A stretch of 54,457 bases of DNA from Amycolatopsis thailandensis (GCF_002234405.1 NZ_NMQT01000100.1:1-54457); one strand, 5' to 3'; positions 15,666 to 23,428 are shown, counted from the first letter of the stretch. The notes: generated by a model from the letters alone, not told the origin. Numbers and translations: made by a program.

Positions 15666-17081
15666 TTAACTCGCGGGTAGCTCCGAGGCGCCGCCGGGAG
15701 TGGCCGTTTCCGGCTTCCGGCGCCGCGCGATCCGCGAGTTCACGATGCCGCGCAGCGAAACCCCGGCCGTCTCCGGCAGCAGCAGGATCGGGATGGCCGC
15801 GATCGCCGCCGCGCCCATCAGGTAGTACGCGGGCCACAGGTTGTCGCCGGTGTTCTTCACCAGGCTGCCGATGATGTACGACGCCGTCCCGCCGAAGAGC
15901 GCGGTGGAAACGCTGTACCCGATGGAGAAACCGCCGTAGCGCTCCTGCGTCGGGAACATCGCCGGCAGCGTCGCCGCGAGCACGGCGAGGATCAGCACCA
16001 GCGGCACCGCGATCATCACGAGGCCGAGCATGAGCTGCCAGGCGTTCCGGTCGTCGGCGGCCGCGCCCATCAACGAGAACGCCGGGATCGGCAACACCAG
16101 GAAGCTCGCGCAACTCGCGATCAGGATGGGTTTTCGCCCGATCTTGTCGGACAGGATGCCGACCGGCACGATCAAGATCAGCATCAGCGCGATGGTCGCC
16201 AGGATGATCAGCAACGGTGTGTGGCCGCTGAAGCCGACCACGTCCTTGAGATAGGTCTCCAGGTACGTGATCACGATGTAGTCGGCGACGTTCAGCATCA
16301 CGACGATGCCGATCAGGTGCAGGATCGACGTCCAGTGCTTCTTGAGCAGCGCCTTCAGCGGCGACTTCTCGACCTGATCCTTCTTCTCGATCTCCTGGAA
16401 CAGCGGAGTGTCCTCCAGCTTGTTCCGCAGGTAGAGACCGACGATGCCGAGCGGGCCCGCGATCAGGAACGGCAGTCGCCAGCCCCATTCGCGCATGGCG
16501 TCGTCGCCGAGGACCACGGTGAAGATCGTGACGAAGCCGGCGCCCATCGCGAACCCGACGAGCGTGCCGAACTCCAGCCAGCTGCCCCAGAAACCCCGGC
16601 GCCGGGCGGGCGCGTACTCGGCGATGAACGTCGCCGCGCCGCCGTACTCACCGCCCGCCGAGAAGCCCTGGATGGTCCGCAAGAGGATCAAGAGGACCGC
16701 CGCGGCCGGACCGATCGTCGCGTAGGACGGCAGCAGGCCGATGATGAACGTCGACCCGGACATCAGGATGATCGTCAGCGCGAGAACCTTCTGGCGCCCG
16801 ATCTTGTCCCCCAGCGGACCGAACACGAAGCTGCCGAACGGCCGCACGACGAAGGTGATCGCCAGCACCGCGAAGGTCGCCAGGGCGCCCTCGGAAGTGC
16901 TGGAAGCGTTGAAGAAGACCTGTCCCAGAATGGCCGGCATGAAGCCGAAGACACCGAAGTCGTACCACTCGATGCAGTTACCCATCGCCGCTCCGGCGAC
17001 GGCCTTTCTGATCTGCTCAGGTGGGGCCTCCGCGGGTTCCCCTTTTTCCTGATGCGACGCGCTCAGCGCCTCTTCGGCCAT
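15666..17081 (-). CDS. MFS transporter, metabolite:H+ symporter (ProP/ShiA-like)
   Basis: This 471-residue inner-membrane protein has twelve predicted helices and the MHS hallmarks: NCIEWYDFGVFGF in helix 1, the loop 2-3 motif GDKIGRQKVL, and its repeat in the second half (SDKIGRKPIL). Members carry proline, betaine, shikimate, citrate or 2-oxoglutarate with protons. Nothing here fixes the substrate. The ATG at 17081 is preferred over an upstream GTG because GGGAGG lies 8 bases before it. The thioesterase gene follows closely, which might hint at an organic acid, but that is inference. Confidence 0.88.
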   Translation of the reverse strand: MAEEALSASHQEKGEPAEAPPEQIRKAVAGAAMGNCIEWYDFGVFGFMPAILGQVFFNASSTSEGALATFAVLAITFVVRPFGSFVFGPLGDKIGRQKVLALTIILMSGSTFIIGLLPSYATIGPAAAVLLILLRTIQGFSAGGEYGGAATFIAEYAPARRRGFWGSWLEFGTLVGFAMGAGFVTIFTVVLGDDAMREWGWRLPFLIAGPLGIVGLYLRNKLEDTPLFQEIEKKDQVEKSPLKALLKKHWTSILHLIGIVVMLNVADYIVITYLETYLKDVVGFSGHTPLLIILATIALMLILIVPVGILSDKIGRKPILIASCASFLVLPIPAFSLMGAAADDRNAWQLMLGLVMIAVPLVLILAVLAATLPAMFPTQERYGGFSIGYSVSTALFGGTASYIIGSLVKNTGDNLWPAYYLMGAAAIAAIPILLLPETAGVSLRGIVNSRIARRRKPETATPGGASELPAS

Positions 17082-17295
17082 GGGTTTGACCTCCCGACCC
17101 ACCCGTTTACTTACCCATCGACGAGGGTTTGTTCCCCCGACCGTAGGTGTTCAAACGTCCGGGCTCAGCGCTTTGGATCGATCGCGCGAGGGTCGTTCCC
17201 CCAAAAAGGTGACGAACCACCAGGTGAAACCGATGTCGGAGAATTTCCGATTACTTTGGGTGACACCTCGGGATTCGGACGTTCCGGGCACCCGG

Positions 17296-17766
17296 TCATC
17301 GCGTCGAGCTCGCCGGCGGTGGTGGCTCGCTCGGCTCCTTCGTCGGGGTGGGCCCGCCGCGGGGAGGGATCGCCGTCGTCGTGCGCCCCGGCTGAGGGGT
17401 CCTGGGCGTAGTACGTGTCTGACCCGATTTCGACGACGTCTCGGGAACGACGGGTGGCGGATCGTGAGGTGCCACCTCCGGACTCGGGGGCGGCTCGGCG
17501 GGAACGGGCGTGACGGGCGACGGAGACACGGTGGACAGTCCCGGCCCGGCGGGCTGCACCGGCGCGGTTCCTTCGCCGCCGTGACCGCCGACGGCGATCG
17601 CGCCGAGCACGATCACCGCGACCGTCGCCAGCGAACTCCCCGCCACCGCGAGTCGCTTGCGTCGTCGCCGGATCCGGCCACCGCGCTCGATGATGTCCGC
17701 CGCCCGGATGCCCAGCGGGGGACCGCTCGCACCGTACGAAAGCACGCCTCTGATGTCCTCGTCCAT
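17296..17766 (-). CDS. Putative anti-sigma factor, single-span membrane protein with Pro-rich tail
   Basis: A 156-residue protein with a cytosolic N-terminal region of about 35 residues, a strongly basic stretch (RIRRRRKR), a membrane helix at about 40-60 and a Pro/Thr/Ser-rich outer part of about 90 residues. It lies 4 bases after the sigma factor gene on the same strand. That is the usual place for an anti-sigma factor, but the N-terminal part is short and lacks a recognisable zinc HxxxCxxC motif. The ATG at 17766 follows a GGAGGTGAGG ribosome binding site; a GTG at 17781 is an alternative. The role is inferred mainly from context. Confidence 0.6.
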   Translation of the reverse strand: MDEDIRGVLSYGASGPPLGIRAADIIERGGRIRRRRKRLAVAGSSLATVAVIVLGAIAVGGHGGEGTAPVQPAGPGLSTVSPSPVTPVPAEPPPSPEVAPHDPPPVVPETSSKSGQTRTTPRTPQPGRTTTAIPPRGGPTPTKEPSEPPPPASSTR

Positions 17767-17770
17767 CTCC

Positions 17771-18328
17771 TCACCTCCCATCGTCGTGCGCTCCGCTCAG
17801 GGCCAGTTCACTGAAATGCGGCCCGAGCCGCTTGCGCAGGGTCGCCAGACCCCGCGCGCCCTGACTCTTCACGTTCCCGGTGCTGCAACCCAGCGCCGCG
17901 GCCGTCTCCTCGACGCTGAGATCTTCGAAGTAGCGCAGCACCAAGACCGCCCGCTGCTTCGGGGCGATGCCGGACAGGGCGTGCCTGACCAGCATCTCCT
18001 GTTCCGTGCCGCCCGTTTCGCTCGGCGTTTCGGGAAGGGCGTCGGTGAGCTTCTCCCGTTTGCGCCAGACCCGCCGATGCTCGGAGAGAAACGTCCGCAG
18101 CACGATCTTGCGCGCGTAGCCGTCGAGCGCGTCGTGCCGGGAGAGCCTCGGCCAAGCCAGGTAGAGCTTCAGCAGCGCGGCCTGGGTGATGTCCTCGGCC
18201 TGGTGCCAGTCCCCGCACAGGAGGTACGCGGTGGCTCGCAGGCTGTGCGCGCGCTCGTCGAAGTACCGGGCGAACTCGCCGTCCCACGGCGAGCCCGTCC
18301 CGGTCTTCGACGAGCGGCTCGACGACAC
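17771..18328 (-). CDS. RNA polymerase ECF sigma factor, SigE-family type
   Basis: A 185-residue ECF sigma factor. Region 2 spans about residues 25-90 (LRATAYLLCGDWHQAEDITQ, then LARKIVLRT-like 2.4), and region 4 spans about 118-170 (LSGIAPKQRAVLVLRYFEDLSVEETA, then CSTGNVKSQGARGLATLR). It directs transcription of a regulon that probably includes its own operon. The GTG at 18328 directly abuts the stop codon of the secreted-protein gene upstream, and the membrane protein follows, so the three form one transcript. Confidence 0.88.
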   Translation of the reverse strand: MSSSRSSKTGTGSPWDGEFARYFDERAHSLRATAYLLCGDWHQAEDITQAALLKLYLAWPRLSRHDALDGYARKIVLRTFLSEHRRVWRKREKLTDALPETPSETGGTEQEMLVRHALSGIAPKQRAVLVLRYFEDLSVEETAAALGCSTGNVKSQGARGLATLRKRLGPHFSELALSGAHDDGR

Positions 18329-18643
18329 CTAGTTGCCGGCTCCTTCGACGATGGCGGGGAGGTTCAGGTCCCCGGTCGGCCCGGCCGGGACGGCCTTGGG
18401 CACGCGGTGCTCACCCGGGGCGGCGACCTCCGGGGTCCTCTGCGCGGGCCGCGGCTCGGTGGTGGCGCGGGTCGGCGCGGGCGCCGGCTTGTCGGTGGTG
18501 GGGGCCTTGGTGGGCGGCTGGGGCGCCGGGGTGACCGTCGACGACGGGGCGCTCTGGTCGGCCGACGCCAGCGACGTGGTCGCGAAGGCGGCACCGCCCG
18601 CCAGCAGCAGCGCGCCGAGGGTAAGAGCGATACGAGTACGCAA
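18329..18643 (-). CDS. Small secreted protein in the sigma factor operon
   Basis: A 104-residue protein starting with a clear signal peptide (basic RTR, then LTLGALLLAGGAAFATT, cleavage after ASA) and a mature part rich in Pro, Ala and Thr with no cysteine. The TTG at 18643 is chosen because GAGGAG lies 6 bases before it and the signal peptide then begins at once; an ATG 30 bases upstream is possible. It is the first gene of the sigma factor unit. It might be a cell-wall-associated signal or ligand of the membrane protein encoded two genes on, which is a guess from context. Confidence 0.55.
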   Translation of the reverse strand: MRTRIALTLGALLLAGGAAFATTSLASADQSAPSSTVTPAPQPPTKAPTTDKPAPAPTRATTEPRPAQRTPEVAAPGEHRVPKAVPAGPTGDLNLPAIVEGAGN

Positions 18644-18747
18644 GAGTGTCTCCTCGATCCGGGCGCCGCTCATTGGCCGCGGCGCCTCACGTCGTTAGAC
18701 ATGCGCCCCGCCCGGCTTGGGGTTGCAGTGACTTTTCCGCGCGCTGA

Positions 18748-18822
18748 CGGAAATATTTCGCCGGGCGCTCGACCGCAGGTCAGCGGCGGTTCACGAGTAA
18801 GGCGCCCGGCAAAATATTTCCG
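18748..18822. repeat. Long imperfect inverted repeat with A+T-rich cores
   Basis: Arms 18748-18768 and 18802-18822 match at 20 of 21 positions. Each contains AAATATTT, unusual in this GC-rich sequence, and the arms are 33 bases apart. It lies in the 316-bp gene-free gap between the secreted-protein start and the L,D-transpeptidase stop. It could be an operator for the sigma operon, an RNA hairpin or a dispersed repeat. Confidence 0.6.
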
Positions 18823-18910
18823 TGGCCTCCGGCCGAAAGCGGCGCGCGGGTGAAGTCTTCCCGTCGCGCTGGCGCGCTCCCGGAAGACATGTTCTCGGTC
18901 AAGACGCGAA

Positions 18911-18939
18911 CGGCCGGAGACCGCAGGGGTCTCCGGCCG
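18911..18939 (-). terminator. Hairpin terminator of the L,D-transpeptidase gene
   Basis: A perfect 12-bp stem (18911-18922 with 18928-18939) with a 5-base loop lies 20 bases beyond the stop on the minus strand, followed there by TTCGCGTCTT. Confidence 0.65.
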
Positions 18940-18959
18940 CCCGGTTCCATGGAAGTACT

Positions 18960-20168
18960 TCAGCTCGCGAGAGCGGAAAGCTTGGACCACTCGGCCCAGT
19001 CGTAGGTCCAGTCGCTGTAGTCGCGCGCCCGGTTGATCTTCTGGGTGCTGCCTTCGATCTCGACGGGGTCCCCGACCAAGGCGCCGTCCATGTACGCCTT
19101 GGCGTTCGCCGGCGCCAGGTTCACGCAGCCGTGCGAGATGTTCTTCTTGCCCTGCGCCCAGATCGACGGCCCGTATCCGTGGATGAACTCGCCGTTGGTG
19201 GAGAACCGCACCGCGGACGGCACGACGATGTTCTCGTAGTTGTAGCGCTCGTTGGTCATCGAGTACGTGTCGTGCTTCGACATCACGACGTGCGTGCCGC
19301 TCGGCGTGACGCGGCCCGGGTCGGCGTCGAGGCCGTAGCTGGCCGGGTAGTCCGCGATCTGCTGACCGTCACGGATCACCAGGAGCCGGTGGGTCTGGGT
19401 GTTGCCCTTGACGACCTGAGAGCGGCCGATGGTGAAGCTCGCCGAGCGGTCTTCCTTGCCGTACACGCCGTCGCCGATCTTGACGCCGTAGATCTTGGCG
19501 TTGAACTTCACCGTGGTGCCGGGCTGCCAGTAGGCCTTGGGCCGCCAGTGCACCGAGGTGTCGTCGTGGACCCAGGCCCACGATCCCTCGGTCTTCGGCG
19601 TGGTCTCGACCGACAGCGCCTTCTCGACCGAGGCCTTGTCCGTGACCTTGCTCGGGAACGTCAGCGTGATCGGCATGGCGATGCCGTACGTCTGCCCGTC
19701 GAAGACGTTGATGTTCGCGCCCACCTGCTTGCGCGGTTTGACCGTGGTGAAGGCCCCGCCGATCTCGACCGGCTTGCCGTCGGTGCCGGTGGCCTTGCCG
19801 GACCACGTGTAGCCCTTGCCGTAGCCGAGCTGTTCGGTGGTGGACCAGCTCTTCTTGTCTTCGGACGGCTGGCCCGCGACCTGCTTGCCGTCCGGGTTGG
19901 TCAGCACGACCTGGTCGAGCGTGCCGTCGGCGACGGTGACCTTGATCGGTTGGCCCGGCGCGACATCCTGCGCGCCCACGGCGGGCTCGTAGGTCAGTTT
20001 GGCAGGCGCCGCCGCTTTGTCGCCGGTCTCGCCGCTCATCTGGCCGCCGCTGTCCGGCCCGCTGGCCGACACGGTCGGCTCGCTGCTGCACGCCCCCAGC
20101 GTCAGAACGGCGACCAGCCCCAGTGCCGCGAACGCCGCCCGGCGGCGCGCGGTTTCAGTGAACCTCAA
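18960..20168 (-). CDS. L,D-transpeptidase lipoprotein (YkuD, Ig-like domains)
   Basis: This 402-residue lipoprotein has a signal peptide with lipobox (TLGAC), two Ig-like domains and a C-terminal YkuD catalytic domain with GEFIHGYGPSIW and the active-site SHGCVN motif (Cys about 348). It makes 3-3 cross-links in peptidoglycan on the outer face of the membrane. The layout matches actinobacterial Ldt enzymes. The TTG at 20168 is chosen because GGGGA precedes it and the product begins with a short basic N-region of a signal peptide. An ATG at 20201 has a poorer ribosome binding site. The gene is monocistronic. The upstream region to 20470 holds no other gene. Confidence 0.92.
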   Translation of the reverse strand: MRFTETARRRAAFAALGLVAVLTLGACSSEPTVSASGPDSGGQMSGETGDKAAAPAKLTYEPAVGAQDVAPGQPIKVTVADGTLDQVVLTNPDGKQVAGQPSEDKKSWSTTEQLGYGKGYTWSGKATGTDGKPVEIGGAFTTVKPRKQVGANINVFDGQTYGIAMPITLTFPSKVTDKASVEKALSVETTPKTEGSWAWVHDDTSVHWRPKAYWQPGTTVKFNAKIYGVKIGDGVYGKEDRSASFTIGRSQVVKGNTQTHRLLVIRDGQQIADYPASYGLDADPGRVTPSGTHVVMSKHDTYSMTNERYNYENIVVPSAVRFSTNGEFIHGYGPSIWAQGKKNISHGCVNLAPANAKAYMDGALVGDPVEIEGSTQKINRARDYSDWTYDWAEWSKLSALAS

Positions 20169-20469
20169 AGCTTCCCCTTTGCTCCCCTGTACACCGACCA
20201 TGACGTCCGGACAGCCCTGTTCGTTGATCCGATCCGTAGTGATGCGAGTCACAATCGGGTGGATCCTAGTTCACGATCGGGGCATGACCGACTTCGGTCC
20301 GTGTCCGTCCTGGACCCGAGGTCGATGTGCGGCGACAGGGTAGCGAGAGGGTCCGACAGAAGTCGGATCGGTATACGACGTTCCGGTGACCTTGGTACTC
20401 GGGGGTGCCCAGAGTCCGATCACGGGCTTCAAATATGGCCAGATCCCGGTACTCTGCCATCAGGCCGTC

Positions 20470-20504
20470 GTTTTGCGTGTTCGTGGCTTCACACTCGCGG
20501 AACT
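20470..20504 (+). promoter_or_regulatory. Conserved cold-shock leader element, copy 2
   Basis: This is the counterpart of the element at 1621-1655, here about 118 bases before the start codon. Both copies are preceded by a TACT that could be the end of a -10 box (20450-20453 here). A -35 box is not clear in this copy. Confidence 0.5.
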
Positions 20505-20622
20505 TCTGACGCGAGCCATGAGCCGGTGACGCGCTCTTCGCTCGACTCGTTGGAACCGCCCGGGACGGTCTGGGTGTCGCTTCGGAGGCACTCGAAGCGG
20601 ATGTGCAACGAGGAGTAAAGCG

Positions 20623-20826
20623 GTGGCGCAAGGCACTGTGAAGTGGTTCAACGCGGAGAAGGGCTTCGGCTTCATCGCGCAGGATGGCGGCGAGGGCGAC
20701 GTCTTCGTTCACTACTCGGAGATCGAGGGCCGCGGTTTCCGCACTCTCGAGGAGAATCAGCGAGTGGAGTTCGAGGTCGGTCAGGGCCAGAAGGGCCCGC
20801 AGGCCCAAAAGGTCCGCGCGATCTGA
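20623..20826 (+). CDS. Cold-shock protein (CspA family), copy 2
   Basis: A 67-residue single cold-shock domain protein with intact RNP1 (KGFGFI) and RNP2 (VFVHYSEI). It acts as an RNA chaperone in the cytosol. It differs from copy 1 by an acidic loop (DGGEGDV) and the C-terminus (KVRAI). The GTG at 20623 follows AGGAG at 20611-20615. Like copy 1 it stands alone, with a long leader containing the shared element and an immediate strong terminator. The two genes probably respond to different conditions while sharing a post-transcriptional element. Confidence 0.93.
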   Translation: MAQGTVKWFNAEKGFGFIAQDGGEGDVFVHYSEIEGRGFRTLEENQRVEFEVGQGQKGPQAQKVRAI

Positions 20827-20856
20827 GTCCGCCCTTCGGCGTTGCTCAGACTGAAC

Positions 20857-20892
20857 AGAAAAGCCCCCGGCGATCTCGCCGGGGGCTTTTCT
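20857..20892. terminator. Strong terminator after the second cold-shock gene
   Basis: Arms 20857-20873 and 20876-20892 are perfect 17-base complements. The stem begins AGAAAAG and ends CTTTTCT, giving T-runs on both strands, so it may also stop the convergent gene ending at 20943. Confidence 0.85.
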
Positions 20893-20942
20893 ATGGTCTT
20901 CAAAACTTCTTCGATTGTGCTGTTCCGTTCCGGGGGTGACGG

Positions 20943-21320
20943 TCAGCGGGGAACGGGCTGCTGCTCCCACGCGTCGGCGTCGAAGTGGAATTCGTCGGTG
21001 TGGGCCTCTTCGTGGCGGCGCTGCTGGGCCGAGTTGGCCTGCGATTCCCACGAGAGGCGCTCGAGGATCCATTCCTGCGCCAGCGCCTGCGGCGACAGGT
21101 TGCGCTCGGCGGCGGCGTCCTTGAGTTGTTCGCAGGCGATGAGGTTCATCCGCAGCTGGAACACCTGCGCTTCGCCGAAGCGCTTGCCGGTGCCGGTGCT
21201 CTCCGGGTCGTTGTCCGGGGCGAGGGCGCGAAGGTAGCTGGTGAGCTCCGTGTCTTCGACGACCGCTTCGGCCTCCTTGGTGGGGGAGTTGCGGTGACGA
21301 CCCGGGTTGACCGGCTTCAT
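20943..21320 (-). CDS. Putative ribbon-helix-helix DNA-binding protein
   Basis: A 125-residue soluble protein. Residues 51-90 read as a strand (AQVFQLRMNL), a helix (ACEQLKDAAAERN), a turn (LSP) and a second helix (QALAQEWILERL), the pattern of ribbon-helix-helix repressors. The N-terminal 50 residues are charged and the tail is acidic. The ATG at 21320 has no strong ribosome binding site; a promoter at 21372-21400 would give a leader of about 45 bases. It is convergent with the second cold-shock gene. No toxin gene is adjacent, so it is more likely a stand-alone regulator than an antitoxin. Confidence 0.55.
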   Translation of the reverse strand: MKPVNPGRHRNSPTKEAEAVVEDTELTSYLRALAPDNDPESTGTGKRFGEAQVFQLRMNLIACEQLKDAAAERNLSPQALAQEWILERLSWESQANSAQQRRHEEAHTDEFHFDADAWEQQPVPR

Positions 21321-21371
21321 GTTCGTGCGGCTGCCGCTACGACGGCTCAGGGAAGGAAGGGGCACCGGGCC

Positions 21372-21400
21372 ACGATAACGGTTCGGTCTCGGCAAACCAA
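21372..21400 (-). promoter_or_regulatory. Putative promoter of the ribbon-helix-helix gene
   Basis: On the minus strand TTGGTT (21400-21395) and TATCGT (21377-21372) are spaced 17 bases apart, about 50 bases upstream of the ATG at 21320. Confidence 0.4.
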
Positions 21401-21527
21401 CCACAGTGAGCCACGACACACCGACTTTTCTGTCCCATTCGGCCCAACCCCGAGAGGAAACCGATTTCCCGTGATCACAACCCGCAATCAGAACCACCAA
21501 TGAGAACCATTCACGAAGCGTGAGATG

Positions 21528-21545
21528 CGGTCCGGATCCGGACCG
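21528..21545. promoter_or_regulatory. Perfect 18-bp palindrome
   Basis: CGGTCCGGATCCGGACCG is a perfect palindrome without a loop, so it is better suited to a dimeric DNA-binding protein than to an RNA hairpin. It lies in the 593-bp gene-free gap 21321-21913. It could be an operator for either flanking gene. Confidence 0.4.
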
Positions 21546-21584
21546 AGCGTGGGCTGCCAACCGCCACAGAACGGACCCTGGGGG

Positions 21585-21605
21585 TTTGGGGGGTGGCCCC
21601 CCAAA
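21585..21605. terminator. Hairpin with A/T-flanked G/C stem
   Basis: TTTGGGGGG (21585-21593) and CCCCCCAAA (21597-21605) form a 9-bp stem with a 3-base loop. No gene ends directly beside it, so it may stop stray transcription or be a repeat-family member. Confidence 0.5.
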
Positions 21606-21613
21606 ACACGGAG

Positions 21614-21648
21614 CGACCCCCGCGCCAGGGGGAGGAACGCGGGGGTCG
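21614..21648. terminator. Second GC-rich hairpin in the same gap
   Basis: CGACCCCCGCG (21614-21624) pairs perfectly with 21638-21648, with a 13-base loop. It follows the previous hairpin by 8 bases, forming a double stem upstream of the gene at 21914. Confidence 0.45.
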
Positions 21649-21913
21649 GAGGGGATCTCCACAGGCGCTGACCGGGGGTGTGTCAGCAAATCGATTGTTG
21701 CACGGTTTCCTGAGAAGGGCGAGTGGGCGCGGGCAGAATTCCGGTCGGCGCGCCACCCGTGGTTCGCCTGTGGTTCATGTGGCGACGGTGTGCGCGTGAT
21801 TGCTCTGCGTTGTGCGGAGCGTGTCGACAGGTTCACTCTCCGGGGGGCTGTGTGTCGCGGCCGGCTCTGGCTAGCCTCGCGGCCAAGCTGTTCGTTGGCC
21901 GTCTGGAGGAACC

Positions 21914-22171
21914 ATGGGTGGGTCTGTGGAAGTGCGACAGTTCCTCCTTCGGTACGAAGGTGCCGATGGGGGAAGCTCGACGACGTTGGCTGGTGGTCTG
22001 CCGGCGCAGCGCACGGGTCAGGGGGATGCCCAGCGGGTGTCCGACGACCAGGTGCGGCGTGCCCGGCTGGCGGTGGCCAACGGGGCGCTGGGCGTCGATG
22101 ACTGTGTCCAGTTGCTGGACATGCTGGGGTTGACGCTGGATGAGGACGGGCAGGCGCCCGTCCAGCGCTGA
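21914..22171 (+). CDS. Small conserved-looking hypothetical protein, 85 aa
   Basis: An 85-residue soluble protein. The C-terminal half (residues about 43-75) is a predicted helical hairpin with RRARLAVANGALGVDDCVQLL. The N-terminal half starts with a short strand (VEVRQFLLRYEG) and a flexible linker. The ATG at 21914 follows GGAGGA at 21905-21910 at ideal distance, and a terminator follows the gene, so it is expressed alone. I do not recognise a named family. Confidence 0.65.
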   Translation: MGGSVEVRQFLLRYEGADGGSSTTLAGGLPAQRTGQGDAQRVSDDQVRRARLAVANGALGVDDCVQLLDMLGLTLDEDGQAPVQR

Positions 22172-22183
22172 AGTCGTCTCACG

Positions 22184-22221
22184 AAGCCCGGTCGTGCGGT
22201 GTTCGCCGCTCGGCCGGGCTT
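22184..22221 (+). terminator. Terminator of the 85-aa gene
   Basis: AAGCCCGGTCG (22184-22194) pairs with CGGCCGGGCTT (22211-22221) with one G-U pair, followed by TCGTTTGT. Confidence 0.6.
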
Positions 22222-22231
22222 TCGTTTGTCC

Positions 22232-22281
22232 TTGACGAGGGAACCGCCAGTTATGTAACACTGTTTTTATTCAACTGGCGG
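22232..22281 (+). promoter_or_regulatory. Putative promoter overlapped by a 9-bp inverted repeat
   Basis: TTGACG at 22232-22237 and TAACAC at 22256-22261 are 18 bases apart. CCGCCAGTT (22244-22252) and AACTGGCGG (22273-22281) flank the -10 box and the expected start site. The repeat could be a repressor operator, or in RNA form a stem that covers the ribosome binding site of the next gene. Confidence 0.4.
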
Positions 22282-22297
22282 GAAGGTGGCGGGCGGT

Positions 22298-23077
22298 ATG
22301 GGTGACGAAGTGGCGATCGCGGCGGCGCGGGAGATCCGGGGCGCGGTGCAGGTGCTGGGCGGGAAGTTCATGACCTCCTCGGAGCTCGCCGAGGTCGAGG
22401 CCGAGGTGGGTCTGTCGCCTCGGGCGCTGTACCTGCGCGGGCGTTCGGCGGTGCTGGGCGATCCGCCGCCGAAGGTGGTCGCGAAGCTGTTCGGGATCTT
22501 CCCGTCGTGGCTCTTCGAGTTCGCTTTGCCGCCCGCGATTGCGGCTCTGGACGCGGCCTCCGCGGTCCGTGCCTACTCGCGGTCATCGGCGAAGTGGGCT
22601 CACGTCAGTCTTTCGGGGGCCGCCGATCCCGGTCGTCTGGCCGATCTGCTCTTCCGGCTCGTCGGCGCCGCGGACGCGAGTGGTCTCGCGTTGTTCGCCG
22701 GATGGCAACTCGCCGAACGCCCGGAAGACGACATCGAGCGCCTGGCGTTCGCGCTCATGGTCTTCCGCGAGTTTCGCGGTGGCGTTCACTTCGCGGCCCT
22801 TCGCGCGGCCGGCCTGACGGTCCCCGAGGCCGTCGTCGCGGATCCGGAAGGCGGCCGCGGGCGTCTCCTGCGCACCGCGTGGTCCGAGGAGGCGGCCGAC
22901 GAACTGATCGCCGCGGCGGAGGCGAAGGGTGATCTGCGCGAGCGGTGGCGGCACGCCGAGGACCTGACCGACCGGCGCGTGGCCGAACTCCTCGCCGTCA
23001 CTCTTACGGACGACGAGCGGGACGAGCTTCGGGGGCGTCTCGGCGCCCTGCGGGACGCGTCGGCCCTGATATCCTGA
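22298..23077 (+). CDS. SCO6745-family (SalK-like) protein
   Basis: This 259-residue cytosolic protein matches the actinobacterial SCO6745/SalK group, whose members contain winged-helix-like domains. Typical landmarks are an early GLSPRALYLRGRSAVLGD, FGIFPSWLFEFALP, and the C-terminal GGVHFAALRAAGLT. Members often occur near secondary-metabolism or stress genes, but no biochemical role is established. The ATG at 22298 is 11 bases after GGAAGG; a GTG at 22286 is possible. It is monocistronic, with a 9-bp inverted repeat across its promoter. Confidence 0.7.
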   Translation: MGDEVAIAAAREIRGAVQVLGGKFMTSSELAEVEAEVGLSPRALYLRGRSAVLGDPPPKVVAKLFGIFPSWLFEFALPPAIAALDAASAVRAYSRSSAKWAHVSLSGAADPGRLADLLFRLVGAADASGLALFAGWQLAERPEDDIERLAFALMVFREFRGGVHFAALRAAGLTVPEAVVADPEGGRGRLLRTAWSEEAADELIAAAEAKGDLRERWRHAEDLTDRRVAELLAVTLTDDERDELRGRLGALRDASALIS

Positions 23078-23120
23078 GCTCGCCGCGTTCTCGCAGGTCC
23101 CAGCCCTGTGAACAACTAAG

Positions 23121-23183
23121 GGACCCCCTGTGCGGGAGCGAAAACAGGGGTGTCCTATAGTTATGTTCGCTCCCGGGGACACC
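23121..23183 (+). other. Overlapping inverted repeats with pseudoknot potential upstream of tRNA-Glu
   Basis: Three stems overlap. A pairs 23121-23131 with 23144-23155 (one bulge), B pairs 23133-23142 with 23166-23175 (10 bp), and C pairs 23149-23155 with 23177-23183 (7 bp). A and C are mutually exclusive, and B interleaves with both. A TATAGT at 23156-23161 may be the -10 box of the tRNA operon. This may simply be a terminator plus promoter. Confidence 0.35.
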
Positions 23184-23222
23184 GGAGAGCGCGGGTCGGT
23201 CGGTTCGCCGAAACCGAACCGG

Positions 23223-23295
23223 GCTCCCATCGTCCAGCGGCCTAGGACTCCGCCCTTTCAAGGCGGCAACGCGGGTTCGAATCCCGTTGGGAGTA
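23223..23295 (+). tRNA. tRNA-Glu (UUC)
   Basis: This 73-nt cloverleaf has acceptor arms GCTCCCA/TGGGAGT (one G-U), D-stem GTCC/GGAC, anticodon stem CCGCC/GGCGG with loop CTTTCAA (anticodon TTC), and T-arm GCGGG-TTCGAAT-CCCGT. CCA is not encoded. It is the first of three tRNA genes. Confidence 0.95.
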
Positions 23296-23323
23296 CGCAG
23301 TACAGTTACAAAGCAGTATGCAA

Positions 23324-23397
23324 GGCCCTGTGGCGCAGTTGGTTAGCGCGTCGCCCTGTCACGGCGAAGGTCGCGGGTTCGAGTCCCGTCAGGGTCG
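23324..23397 (+). tRNA. tRNA-Asp (GUC)
   Basis: This 74-nt cloverleaf has acceptor arms GGCCCTG/CAGGGTC, anticodon loop CTGTCAC (anticodon GTC) between CGCC and GGCG, and T-loop TTCGAGT. The discriminator base is G, as usual for tRNA-Asp. CCA is not encoded. Confidence 0.96.
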
Positions 23398-23428
23398 CAA
23401 GATCGTTCGGCTCCTTGCCGGCGTTCCC

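Noticed and set aside
20266..21072. Minus-strand gene over the second cold-shock gene
   Set aside because: It overlaps the conserved csp coding sequence, leader and terminator, and has no domain of its own.
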